A stretch of 64,000 nucleotides of DNA from JAWKWA01 sp041397765. Its GTDB lineage: Bacteria; Pseudomonadota; Alphaproteobacteria; Rhizobiales; Hyphomicrobiaceae. The position numbers and the translations under genes are program-made. The notes under the pieces were generated by a model. It made no database searches and was not told the DNA's origin. It saw only the letters and a program-made list of their open reading frames with translations. Positions 57,651 to 64,000 of this stretch are shown piece by piece. The stretch is taken from positions 127,314-191,313 of the forward strand of contig JAWKWA010000009.1 of the NCBI GenBank assembly GCA_041397765.1, written 5' to 3'. The stretch's first letter is position 1. Each line of letters begins with the position of its first letter.

Positions 57651-58268
57651 TCAGGCCGCCATCAGCTTCTTCAGGCGGGCCGAGATCTGATGGCGGATTT
57701 TGTGGAAGCCGAGCTTTCCTTCTGAAACCATCCAGTTCATCTGGATGGAGCGGCGCACGCCCTCGAAGGATTCGTGACCGTGCCAGGAGTTGTCCGAGCG
57801 CTTGAAGACGAGCAGCGTGCCATTGTCGGGCGGCACCTCGGCGGCGAAGTCCCCGAGGTCGGTGCCGGAACGCAGGAGCCGCAGCCGACCGCCGCCGTCC
57901 GACCACTCGTCGTTCAGATAGAGCAGGACGGTGATGATCTTGTCCTTGGAATCGGTGTGGATCTTGCCGTCGGTGCTGCGGCAATAGCCGCGCAGGGAGT
58001 ACATCTTCGGCCGCCCGGCGAGATCGACATGGAACTTGTCGGCGATCGCCTTCTCGAAGGCGGGGCCGTTCAGCTCGTCGATGACCGCCTGGAGCGTCGG
58101 CGTCACCGCCACCTCGTCGAGCGGATAGGAGCCGCCCTTCAGCTTGGGATAGTTCTGCACGACATGGCGCAGGTTGTCCTTCGACAGGAAACCCGGCACG
58201 ATCACGTACTCGAACGGATCGGTCTTCAGCTCGGCATGCGCGAGCTTCTCGATGTTCAGAAAGGCCAT
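57651..58268 (-). CDS. 2OG-Fe(II) oxygenase superfamily protein
   Basis: The 205-aa protein has the iron-binding HTDSKDKIITVLLYLND (His-x-Asp) and the distal His in NSWHGHESFEGVRRSIQMNW, where the Arg would bind 2-oxoglutarate. It is complete and compact. Members hydroxylate prolines or lysines, or modify secondary metabolites and sugars; this one sits just downstream of the ELM1-like gene on the same strand (171-bp gap), which does not reveal a substrate. Confidence 0.88.
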   Translation of the reverse strand: MAFLNIEKLAHAELKTDPFEYVIVPGFLSKDNLRHVVQNYPKLKGGSYPLDEVAVTPTLQAVIDELNGPAFEKAIADKFHVDLAGRPKMYSLRGYCRSTDGKIHTDSKDKIITVLLYLNDEWSDGGGRLRLLRSGTDLGDFAAEVPPDNGTLLVFKRSDNSWHGHESFEGVRRSIQMNWMVSEGKLGFHKIRHQISARLKKLMAA

Positions 58269-58439
58269 GGGCTAGCACCTGTCCCTGGTTGACCGCCTCC
58301 GGTCGCCCACCCGGGGCCGCTCCGCAGAGTCGCCCGATGGATCGCCGAGGTCATGCGAGCGGATCGAACGCGACCGATCTCTCCTGAACATGCCGGCTGG
58401 CGCGGCCACCGACTGCCGCCCCCGGCCCATCGCCGGGCC

Positions 58440-59489
58440 TCAACCGAGCATGTGTCTCCGCCGCGACCACCGCTCTTCGATCGCGCGGGCGATGACATCG
58501 GCGGAATCTAGGGGCTGGTAGTCCCAGGGTTCAAGGCGACCAACCGTCCCGGCGAGCGGTCTCGTCGCGCCATAACGACGCAAGGCCTCGTGGAAACGGC
58601 GGAACTTCGCCGATCCGCCGTCGGGCTCGAAGACGAGGACGGGACGGCCGGTGGCACAGGCCTCGCCCGTCATGTTCACCGAATCGGCCGGCACCACCAG
58701 CCAGTCGGCATGGGCGAGGAACTGCGGATAGGGATTCTCGCCGGTCATGTCCCAGAGGATGCGCGGGGACGAGCGGGTCGCCTGCTCGACGGCAGCGAGA
58801 ACCTCGCGCGGGGTCCGGCGCGAGGGGGTGACGAGGAAGCTGCCGGCTTCGGCGGCGAGCCCGGCGAGCGCGGCGGCGAGGCGGGCGATGGCCGCCTCGG
58901 TGTAGCGGTAGGCGCCGCTCGGACCGCCGAGGATGACGGCGATGCGCGGCGAGGGAAGGGCGGCGATGGCGGGAGGGACGTCGCTTCTAAGGCTCGCGAG
59001 CCGCGCCTGCGAGAAGGAGTGCGGTGCGGTCAGCGTGGTGACGACGTTGACGCCCCGCCGGCGGTCGTGCTCGGGCACCCAGATGAGATCGGCGGTACGG
59101 GCGCTCGTCTTGGGGTCCTGCAGCACGATGCGGTAGGTGGCGAGGCGGGCGTGGCGGCCGAGCGCGCGGATATAGGGGATGCTGAGCCGTCCCGTCGCGA
59201 TGGCGACATCGGGGAATGGCGGGGCGAAGGCGCTGCCGGGCCGGGCAAAGCCTTCCTTGCGCGCGACCGGCGCCCAGGGCGCCAGCGTGCGCGAGAGGCC
59301 CTGGGGCGTCACATGCTTCATCTCATAGTCGAGGCCGAGCGCGTCGGCGACGCCGATGCACTGCACGTCCATGCCGATCTTGCCGTCGGTGATGATCCAG
59401 GCGCTCAAACCGGCGAGCGGGTGGCGGCGACCGTCCTCGCCGAAATGCCGCTGATGTCCGCGACCGGCGCCGTCTGCGAGCCTCGTCAT
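58440..59489 (-). CDS. ELM1/GtrOC1-like family protein
   Basis: The 349-aa protein has the family start AWIITDGKIGMDVQCIGVAD, AIATGRLSIPYIRALGR, VILGGPSGAYRYT, ILWDMTGENPYPQFLAHADW and SVNMTGEACATGRPVLVFEP. The family is annotated after a mitochondrial fission factor, but the fold resembles a GT-B glycosyltransferase, and a role in envelope glycan synthesis is more plausible in bacteria. Function not proven. It is divergent from the Lrp gene. Confidence 0.85.
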   Translation of the reverse strand: MTRLADGAGRGHQRHFGEDGRRHPLAGLSAWIITDGKIGMDVQCIGVADALGLDYEMKHVTPQGLSRTLAPWAPVARKEGFARPGSAFAPPFPDVAIATGRLSIPYIRALGRHARLATYRIVLQDPKTSARTADLIWVPEHDRRRGVNVVTTLTAPHSFSQARLASLRSDVPPAIAALPSPRIAVILGGPSGAYRYTEAAIARLAAALAGLAAEAGSFLVTPSRRTPREVLAAVEQATRSSPRILWDMTGENPYPQFLAHADWLVVPADSVNMTGEACATGRPVLVFEPDGGSAKFRRFHEALRRYGATRPLAGTVGRLEPWDYQPLDSADVIARAIEERWSRRRHMLG

Positions 59490-59714
59490 GCGCTGATGTC
59501 TCCTCCCACCCCGGCTCGTACCCCGGAGCCGGTTTCGTCCGGTGGCTCGCCGCTTTCATAAGATTGCGCCAGCACGAAAGATTCTTGCCGACGACACGGT
59601 GTCGCGCGTAATATTCTCCGGCTCCTGTTGCGGCTCGGATGCGTGATGGAGCCGGACACCAGCCCCAGCGCACCCGTCCGATCGCCAGCCAACCGACTGC
59701 TCGCTGCCGCCCTC

Positions 59715-60215
59715 ATGAAAGTCAAGCTGGACGATACCGATCTTGGCATCCTCGCCGAGCTGCAGGCCGACGGGCGGATGACCAATGTCGAGCTGGCGCG
59801 GCGGGTCGGCATCTCGGCGCCCCCCTGCCTCAGGCGGGTGCGGGCGCTCGAGGAGGCCGGCATCATCCGCGGCTACGCGGCGCTCGTCGCGGAGGCGGCG
59901 GTCGGCTTCGGGCTCACCGCCTATGCCATGGTCGGGCTCGCCAGCCAGGCGGAGGCCGATCTCGTCGCTTTCGAGGAGCGGGTGCGCTCCTGGCCGCTGG
60001 TGCGCGAGTGCTCGATGCTGTCGGGCGAGATCGACTTCATCCTGCGTTGCGTCGCCCCCGATCTCGCCGCCTTCCAGCACTTCGTCATCCATACGCTGAC
60101 AGCGGCGCCGAATGTCGCGAGCGTCAAGACCTCGCTCGAGATCAGGCGGTCGAAATCGGTGCCGGGCGTGCCGCTCGCCCCGGTCGCCGAGAGCGTACCG
60201 GACGGCGGGAGCTGA
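59715..60215 (+). CDS. Lrp/AsnC-family transcriptional regulator
   Basis: The 166-aa protein, from MKVKLDDTDLGILAELQADG, has the winged helix (NVELARRVGISAPPCLRRVR) and a C-terminal RAM ligand domain (YAMVGLASQAEADLVAFEER, ECSMLSGEIDFILRCVAPDL). Lrp proteins sense amino acids. ATG 59715 is typical for the family; ATG 59646 and 59628 are in frame. It converges with the ChaN-like gene. Confidence 0.92.
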   Translation: MKVKLDDTDLGILAELQADGRMTNVELARRVGISAPPCLRRVRALEEAGIIRGYAALVAEAAVGFGLTAYAMVGLASQAEADLVAFEERVRSWPLVRECSMLSGEIDFILRCVAPDLAAFQHFVIHTLTAAPNVASVKTSLEIRRSKSVPGVPLAPVAESVPDGGS

Positions 60216-60263
60216 ACGCGGTCTCGGCGCCGCCCCCAAACTCGGCGAAGCGGCGAGCCGTGC

Positions 60264-61307
60264 TCAGTTGCCGCTTCCCTTGGCCTTCATCCGTTCCATC
60301 TGCTCGCGCATCTCCTCGCAAGGGTCGCCACGCTCGGCCCGCGGCGTGAACCAGAGATAGTCGGCGGCGGGCCTGCCCTCGGGATCGATGGGCTCGTAGA
60401 CGGCGGCGTCCTCCTCGCTCGCCGTCACCTCCATCAGGGCGACGACGGCGATGTCGCCGCGCGGGACCGAGCGGACGAGGTGGAACGGCACGGCGCGGTC
60501 GGCGCGGACATGGCCGTTGCCGGCGATCAGCACGGCGCCGTCACCGGACCGGCCGGCGGCATCGGCGGCGAGGAGGCTGGCGGCGAGCGTCGCGTCGCGG
60601 AACTCCTGGACGAGCGTCATGGCGGGGATCGCCGCCTCGGGCAGCATGTCGCAATGGGCCTCGGCGACCTCGCGCGACAGCACGGCCCTCAACCCGTCGG
60701 GAAGCACACCGTCGGGGGGCAGAATCCTCGCCTCCTCGGGCGACATGGCCGCCCGTCCGCCGCGGCTGACGGCGCGGATGCGGTCGCGCTCGGCGTCCCC
60801 GGGGCGGATGGCGAGGTCATGGCCGAGCGCGGCCTCGGCGATCGGCTGGTAGTTCGGCCAGTCGGGCCAACCCGATTGCGCCCAGTCGAGCGCCATACCG
60901 AGCCCTGCGGCGGAGCGGTCGGGACGGGCGAGATAGGCGGCGAGCGCCTCGGTCTTGCCGGCGCCGATCATCTCCATGACGACCGCCGGCCGGCGGCCGC
61001 CCGCGGCGATGCGGTCGATCAGCCAGGCCTGCAGCCGATGGTGGTCGGGATTGTCATGGATCTCGCCGACGAGGACGAAGCGGGCGCGGCCGAGACGGTC
61101 GGCGAGATCGTCCGGGGCGATCTCCCGCCCCTCGGCGATCGACCAGACGCGGCCGACGAGCGCGTTGTCCGCCTCAAGGCGCGTGAGGAAACCCGTCCAG
61201 GGCGCCGTCCTCCAGTCAGCAGGTCCGGCCATTGCCGTCACTCCGGCAAAGAGCGCCAAGGCGGCGCCGAGAAACCCAAGCACGATGGAGCCCATGCGCG
61301 CCATCAT
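60264..61307 (-). CDS. ChaN-like haem-binding family protein
   Basis: The 347-aa protein has an N-terminal hydrophobic signal or anchor (IVLGFLGAALALFAGVTAM) and ChaN-type motifs: LVGEIHDNPDHHRLQ, VVMEMIGAGKTEALAAYL, ALDWAQSGWPDWPNYQPIAE and GNGHVRADRAVP. ChaN homologues bind haem in dimers and are linked to iron uptake. There is no lipobox cysteine that I can see. It starts five bases after the carA stop, so carA and this gene are likely cotranscribed. Confidence 0.85.
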   Translation of the reverse strand: MMARMGSIVLGFLGAALALFAGVTAMAGPADWRTAPWTGFLTRLEADNALVGRVWSIAEGREIAPDDLADRLGRARFVLVGEIHDNPDHHRLQAWLIDRIAAGGRRPAVVMEMIGAGKTEALAAYLARPDRSAAGLGMALDWAQSGWPDWPNYQPIAEAALGHDLAIRPGDAERDRIRAVSRGGRAAMSPEEARILPPDGVLPDGLRAVLSREVAEAHCDMLPEAAIPAMTLVQEFRDATLAASLLAADAAGRSGDGAVLIAGNGHVRADRAVPFHLVRSVPRGDIAVVALMEVTASEEDAAVYEPIDPEGRPAADYLWFTPRAERGDPCEEMREQMERMKAKGSGN

Positions 61308-61312
61308 CCGCC

Positions 61313-62539
61313 TCAGCGCTCGGCGACCGCCGGCTCGCCCGCCCGCTCGCGCATCAGATTGACGAAGCGGCGGAACAGATAATGGCTGTCCTCGGGACCG
61401 GGCGAGGCTTCGGGGTGATACTGCACCGAGAAGACCGGCCGGTCCTTCAGCCGCAGCCCGCAATTGGAGCCGTCGAACAGCGAGACATGGGTCTCCTCGA
61501 CCTCGGCCGGCAGGCTGTCGCGATCGACCGCGAAGCCGTGATTCATCGAGGTGATCTCGACCTTGCCGGTGGTGTGGTCCTTGACCGGATGATTGGCGCC
61601 GTGATGGCCCTGATGCATCTTGGCGGTGCGGCCGCCGAGGGCGAGGCCGAGCATCTGGTGACCGAGGCAGATGCCAAAGACCGGCAGGCCCGAGGCGACG
61701 AGCTTGCGGATCTGCGGCACGGCATAGGCGCCGGTCGCCGCCGGATCGCCGGGGCCGTTGGAGAGGAAGATACCGTCGGGCCGCCGCCCGAGGATCTCCT
61801 CGGCGGTCGCGGTCGCGGGAACCACGGTGACGCGGCAGCCGGCGCTCGCCAGGCAGCGCAGGATGTTGCGCTTCAGCCCGTAGTCGATGGCGACGACATG
61901 GAAGGACGAGGTCTGCTGGCGACCATAGCCCGAAGGCCAGGTCCAGGCGGTCTCGTCCCAGCTATAGCTCTGTCCGGCCGTCACGTCGGGCACGAGATCC
62001 ATGCCGACGAGGCCCGGCCAGGCCGCCGCCTCCTCCTTCAGCCGCTCAAGGTCGAACTCGCCCGAAGGCTCGTGCGCGATGACGCCGTTCGGCATGCCCT
62101 GCTCGCGGATGCGCGCGGTGAGGGCACGCGTGTCGATACCGGCGATGGCGATGATGCCGCGCTCGGCGAGCCAGCGGTCGAGGCGCATGGCGGCGCGATA
62201 ATTGGAGGGGCCGGTGACGGGCGCGCGCAAGACGGCGCCGCGGACACCCGAGCGGGCCGCGAGGTTCGAGGTCTCGATGTCCTCGGCATTGGTGCCGACA
62301 TTGCCGATATGGGGGAAGGTGAAGGTGATGATCTGGCCGGCATAGGAAGGGTCGGTCAGGATCTCCTGGTAGCCGGTCATGGCGGTGTTGAAGCAGACCT
62401 CGCCGACCGCCCGACCCGTCGCGCCGAGGCCCTTGCCAGCGATCACCGTGCCGTCGGCCAGCACCAGAAGCGCCGTCGGCACCGGCTCCGCCCAGCCTCC
62501 AGCCAGCGGCGCGCCGGCCGTTTCGTCGATCTCACGCAT
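61313..62539 (-). CDS. carA: Carbamoyl-phosphate synthase small subunit
   Basis: The 408-aa glutaminase subunit supplies ammonia for carbamoyl phosphate in arginine and pyrimidine synthesis. It has FNTAMTGYQEILTDPSYAGQ, SNGPGDPAAT, the catalytic Cys in FGICLGHQMLGLALGGRT, and the His-Glu pair in VFSVQYHPEASPGPEDS. Start at 62539. carB is not adjacent, which is usual in this order. Confidence 0.97.
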   Translation of the reverse strand: MREIDETAGAPLAGGWAEPVPTALLVLADGTVIAGKGLGATGRAVGEVCFNTAMTGYQEILTDPSYAGQIITFTFPHIGNVGTNAEDIETSNLAARSGVRGAVLRAPVTGPSNYRAAMRLDRWLAERGIIAIAGIDTRALTARIREQGMPNGVIAHEPSGEFDLERLKEEAAAWPGLVGMDLVPDVTAGQSYSWDETAWTWPSGYGRQQTSSFHVVAIDYGLKRNILRCLASAGCRVTVVPATATAEEILGRRPDGIFLSNGPGDPAATGAYAVPQIRKLVASGLPVFGICLGHQMLGLALGGRTAKMHQGHHGANHPVKDHTTGKVEITSMNHGFAVDRDSLPAEVEETHVSLFDGSNCGLRLKDRPVFSVQYHPEASPGPEDSHYLFRRFVNLMRERAGEPAVAER

Positions 62540-62933
62540 CGGAGCTCCTGTGGTCGCCCGGCCACCACGACGGGCAGGCGGGCCTCGAGGCCCGCGGGCG
62601 CGCCGTCGCGATCGCGAGGGGACGCTCGAAGGCAGCCGCGCGCGATCCGGCCGGGCCCGCCGGCTGGACGAGCCGCAACCTAGTCAAGCCGGGCCCGCCT
62701 GTGAAGGCCCAACGGCCATTCTTTTGGTGGAGGGTCCAGCAGACGTCGGCGGCGCACCGGACGAGCGGAGCGACGCCGGAGCCGGATGCAGGGGCGGCGG
62801 CTGACTCCATCCTGCCACAGTGGCGATCCGATGCCGTCGCCATGCGTTTGCAGCGGCATCGGCGGTCGCGGCCATGCGGCGGATCGGTTATTCAACAGGT
62901 GATCAAAGTGATTCGCGAAAGGCGGGATCTCAC
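62540..62933. other. Divergent promoter region of carA and YqeY gene
   Basis: These 394 bases carry no gene. They contain some GC-rich self-complementary runs (for example ggcctcgaggcc near 62582), but no feature I can identify. An AT-richer patch near 62890-62925 precedes the YqeY start. Confidence 0.45.
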
Positions 62934-63389
62934 ATGCTGAGGGAGCGGTTGGGCGAGGAGCTGAAGTCGGCCATGAAGGCGCAGGACCGGCGCCGCACGA
63001 CGACCATCCGCCTGATCCTCGCGGCCGTGAAGGATCGCGACCTGGCTCTGCACGCCGATTCCGACGGGCGTGACCGGATCGGCGACGCCGAGATCGCCGA
63101 ATTGCTCACCAAGATGGTCAAGCAGCGCCAGGAGGCGTCGGCTACCTATGCCGGGGCCGGCCGCAACGACCTCGTCACCCAGGAGCAGGACGAGATCGCG
63201 ATCATCCGCGAGTTCCTGCCGCAGCAATTGAGCGAGGAGGAGACGCGGGCGGCCGTCATCGACGTGATCGCCGATCTCAATGCCGGCGGCCTCAAGGATA
63301 TGGGGCGGGTCATGGCGGCCTTGAAGGAGCGCCATGCCGGGCGCATGGATTTCGCCCGGGCGAGCGCGATCGCCAAAGAGCTGCTCTGA
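62934..63389 (+). CDS. GatB/YqeY domain protein
   Basis: The 151-aa protein has the YqeY layout: MLRERLGEELKSAMKAQDRR, RLILAAVKDRDLALH, EIAELLTKMVKQRQEASATY, FLPQQLSEEETRAAV and GGLKDMGRVMAALKERHAGR. It resembles the tRNA-binding tail of GatB, the amidotransferase subunit, but stands alone; its role is not settled. The adjacency to carA is common in this order, where dnaG usually follows; here a polysaccharide deacetylase gene follows instead. Confidence 0.93.
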   Translation: MLRERLGEELKSAMKAQDRRRTTTIRLILAAVKDRDLALHADSDGRDRIGDAEIAELLTKMVKQRQEASATYAGAGRNDLVTQEQDEIAIIREFLPQQLSEEETRAAVIDVIADLNAGGLKDMGRVMAALKERHAGRMDFARASAIAKELL

Positions 63390-63421
63390 GGCAGGGGGAC
63401 GCCGGCGAGCCTGGAGCGGCC

Positions 63422-64000
63422 TCAGGTCTCAGGCACCTGCGAACTCTGAGGCAAATCGGAGCTCTCAGGCAACTCGGAACTCTCAGGCAACTCGGAGCTC
63501 TCAGGCACTGCCGCTGCGATGTCACGCAACGGACCGAAGGCGAAATCGCCGATCAGGCGGCGAAGCTTGCGCCGCATCGCCTCGCCGCGACCGATACCCT
63601 GGAGGGCATTGAACTTCGCAAGGCGCAGCCGGTCCGGCACGGCGACCGGCGCGGCGGTCGCGGGCAACTGCGGGCGCGACGGCTCGAACTCGTAGGGGTG
63701 GAAATAGGCGACCGCCGGCCGGCCGGCCGCCGCCACCTGCGAGATCGCCCAGCGCGAGAAGCGATAGGGGAAGTAGCGCACATAGCCACCGCCGGCCGCC
63801 GGCAGCACCCGGCCGCGCCAGTCGACCACCGTCATCGGCAGCTCGACGAGCCCGTTCGCCAGGCGATGACCGGCGCGCGGCGTGCCGGCAATGCCATAGC
63901 GCCGGCCGGCAAAGGGATAGATCGAGCTGTCGTAGCCGAGCCCGGCCTCCTTCAGCACGTCGGCCGCCCACATCGTCCGCTCGACGAGCGAAAAGGCCGG
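63422..64000 (-). CDS. Polysaccharide deacetylase, DUF3473 type, N-terminus cut by window edge
   Basis: The frame is open to position 64000, so the N-terminal deacetylase part is missing; about 193 C-terminal residues are seen. VLKEAGLGYDSSIYPFAGRR and YGIAG, VELPMTVVDWRGRVLPAAGG and VAYFHPYEFEPSRPQL are typical of the DUF3473 extension of polysaccharide deacetylases found in exopolysaccharide loci with exosortase-type systems. The C-terminus ends in a repeated PESSEL-like segment, an oddity. No other exopolysaccharide genes are visible. Confidence 0.82.
   Translation of the reverse strand, partial: PAFSLVERTMWAADVLKEAGLGYDSSIYPFAGRRYGIAGTPRAGHRLANGLVELPMTVVDWRGRVLPAAGGGYVRYFPYRFSRWAISQVAAAGRPAVAYFHPYEFEPSRPQLPATAAPVAVPDRLRLAKFNALQGIGRGEAMRRKLRRLIGDFAFGPLRDIAAAVPESSELPESSELPESSDLPQSSQVPET
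63441..63512. repeat. Four 18-bp tandem repeats in coding sequence
   Basis: Units of 18 bases (63441, 63459, 63477 and 63495) begin gaactct or gagctct, with units 2 and 3 differing by one base. They encode PESSEL-type hexapeptides at the very C-terminus of the deacetylase. The first and last are more diverged. This is the pattern of a short coding minisatellite. Confidence 0.85.

Noticed and set aside
63441..63512. Possible CRISPR or regulatory repeat array
   Set aside because: The units are contiguous with no spacers, 18 bp long and in frame with the deacetylase, so they are a coding minisatellite.

Overview
The window reads as a chromosomal segment of a GC-rich alphaproteobacterium, most likely of the order Hyphomicrobiales (Rhizobiales). 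The strongest evidence is the run lysC, ptsP, prfA, prmC, DUF4167 with ubiG divergent, an arrangement typical of that order. Other signs are strong coding bias, many ATGA stop/start overlaps, a formimidoylglutamate-deiminase type histidine pathway, and carA next to a YqeY-like gene. I cannot name the genus.

Layout. 1-6.3 kb: the 3'-truncated end of a secreted polysaccharide deacetylase gene, mgtE, cysH (APS reductase type), a GMC oxidoreductase broken by two frameshifts, and an acyltransferase with one frameshift. 6.3-10.8 kb: repeat-rich spacer, a Rieske oxygenase divergent from a LysR regulator, and a secreted lytic-transglycosylase-like protein. 10.9-17.7 kb: histidine utilisation, with hutI-hutH-hutG-hutU on the minus strand and hutF divergent behind two HutC/GntR-type operators. 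17.7-25.4 kb: an ornithine-cyclodeaminase family gene, an LPS/lipid-linked sugar group (GT2, LAB_N, ArnT-like), 3-hydroxybutyrate dehydrogenase, a 58-aa membrane protein, a YbjQ-family protein and a 599-aa envelope protein. 25.9-29.1 kb: a 1066-aa RTX/beta-helix surface protein. 29-38.1 kb: ubiG, lysC, ptsP, prfA, prmC, DUF4167 and a DUF2306-like membrane protein. 38.2-45.7 kb: M24 peptidase, parE, and two tandem RTX leishmanolysin-like proteases. 45.7-50 kb: AhpD-like protein, TPR protein, rpmJ, tRNA-Val(GAC), and a second Rieske oxygenase coupled to a 93-aa protein. 50.4-57.2 kb: a Crp/Fnr regulator and a catabolic-looking cluster (LLM flavin oxygenase, aldehyde dehydrogenase, RidA, alpha/beta hydrolase, CoA-transferase/AA_synth fusion). 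57.3-64 kb: small aa3-oxidase subunit IV-like protein, 2OG-Fe(II) oxygenase, ELM1-like protein, Lrp regulator, ChaN-like protein, carA, YqeY and the start-truncated DUF3473-type polysaccharide deacetylase.

How genes work together. The hut genes encode a full route from histidine to glutamate plus formate through formimidoylglutamate and N-formylglutamate. The 51-57 kb cluster pairs a RutA-like oxygenase family with RutC-like (RidA) and RutD-like (alpha/beta hydrolase) families, which suggests oxidative opening of an N-containing substrate followed by aldehyde oxidation and CoA activation. This is the best candidate in the window for an undescribed pathway. Three proteins carry RTX repeats and look like type I secretion substrates, but no exporter lies in the window.

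Data caution. Five places look like single-base indels: two in the GMC gene, one in the acyltransferase, one in the second protease and possibly one at the CoA-transferase/AA_synth junction. Several are in short homopolymers, so consensus errors are as likely as true gene decay. No rRNA, CRISPR array, prophage or intact insertion sequence was seen.
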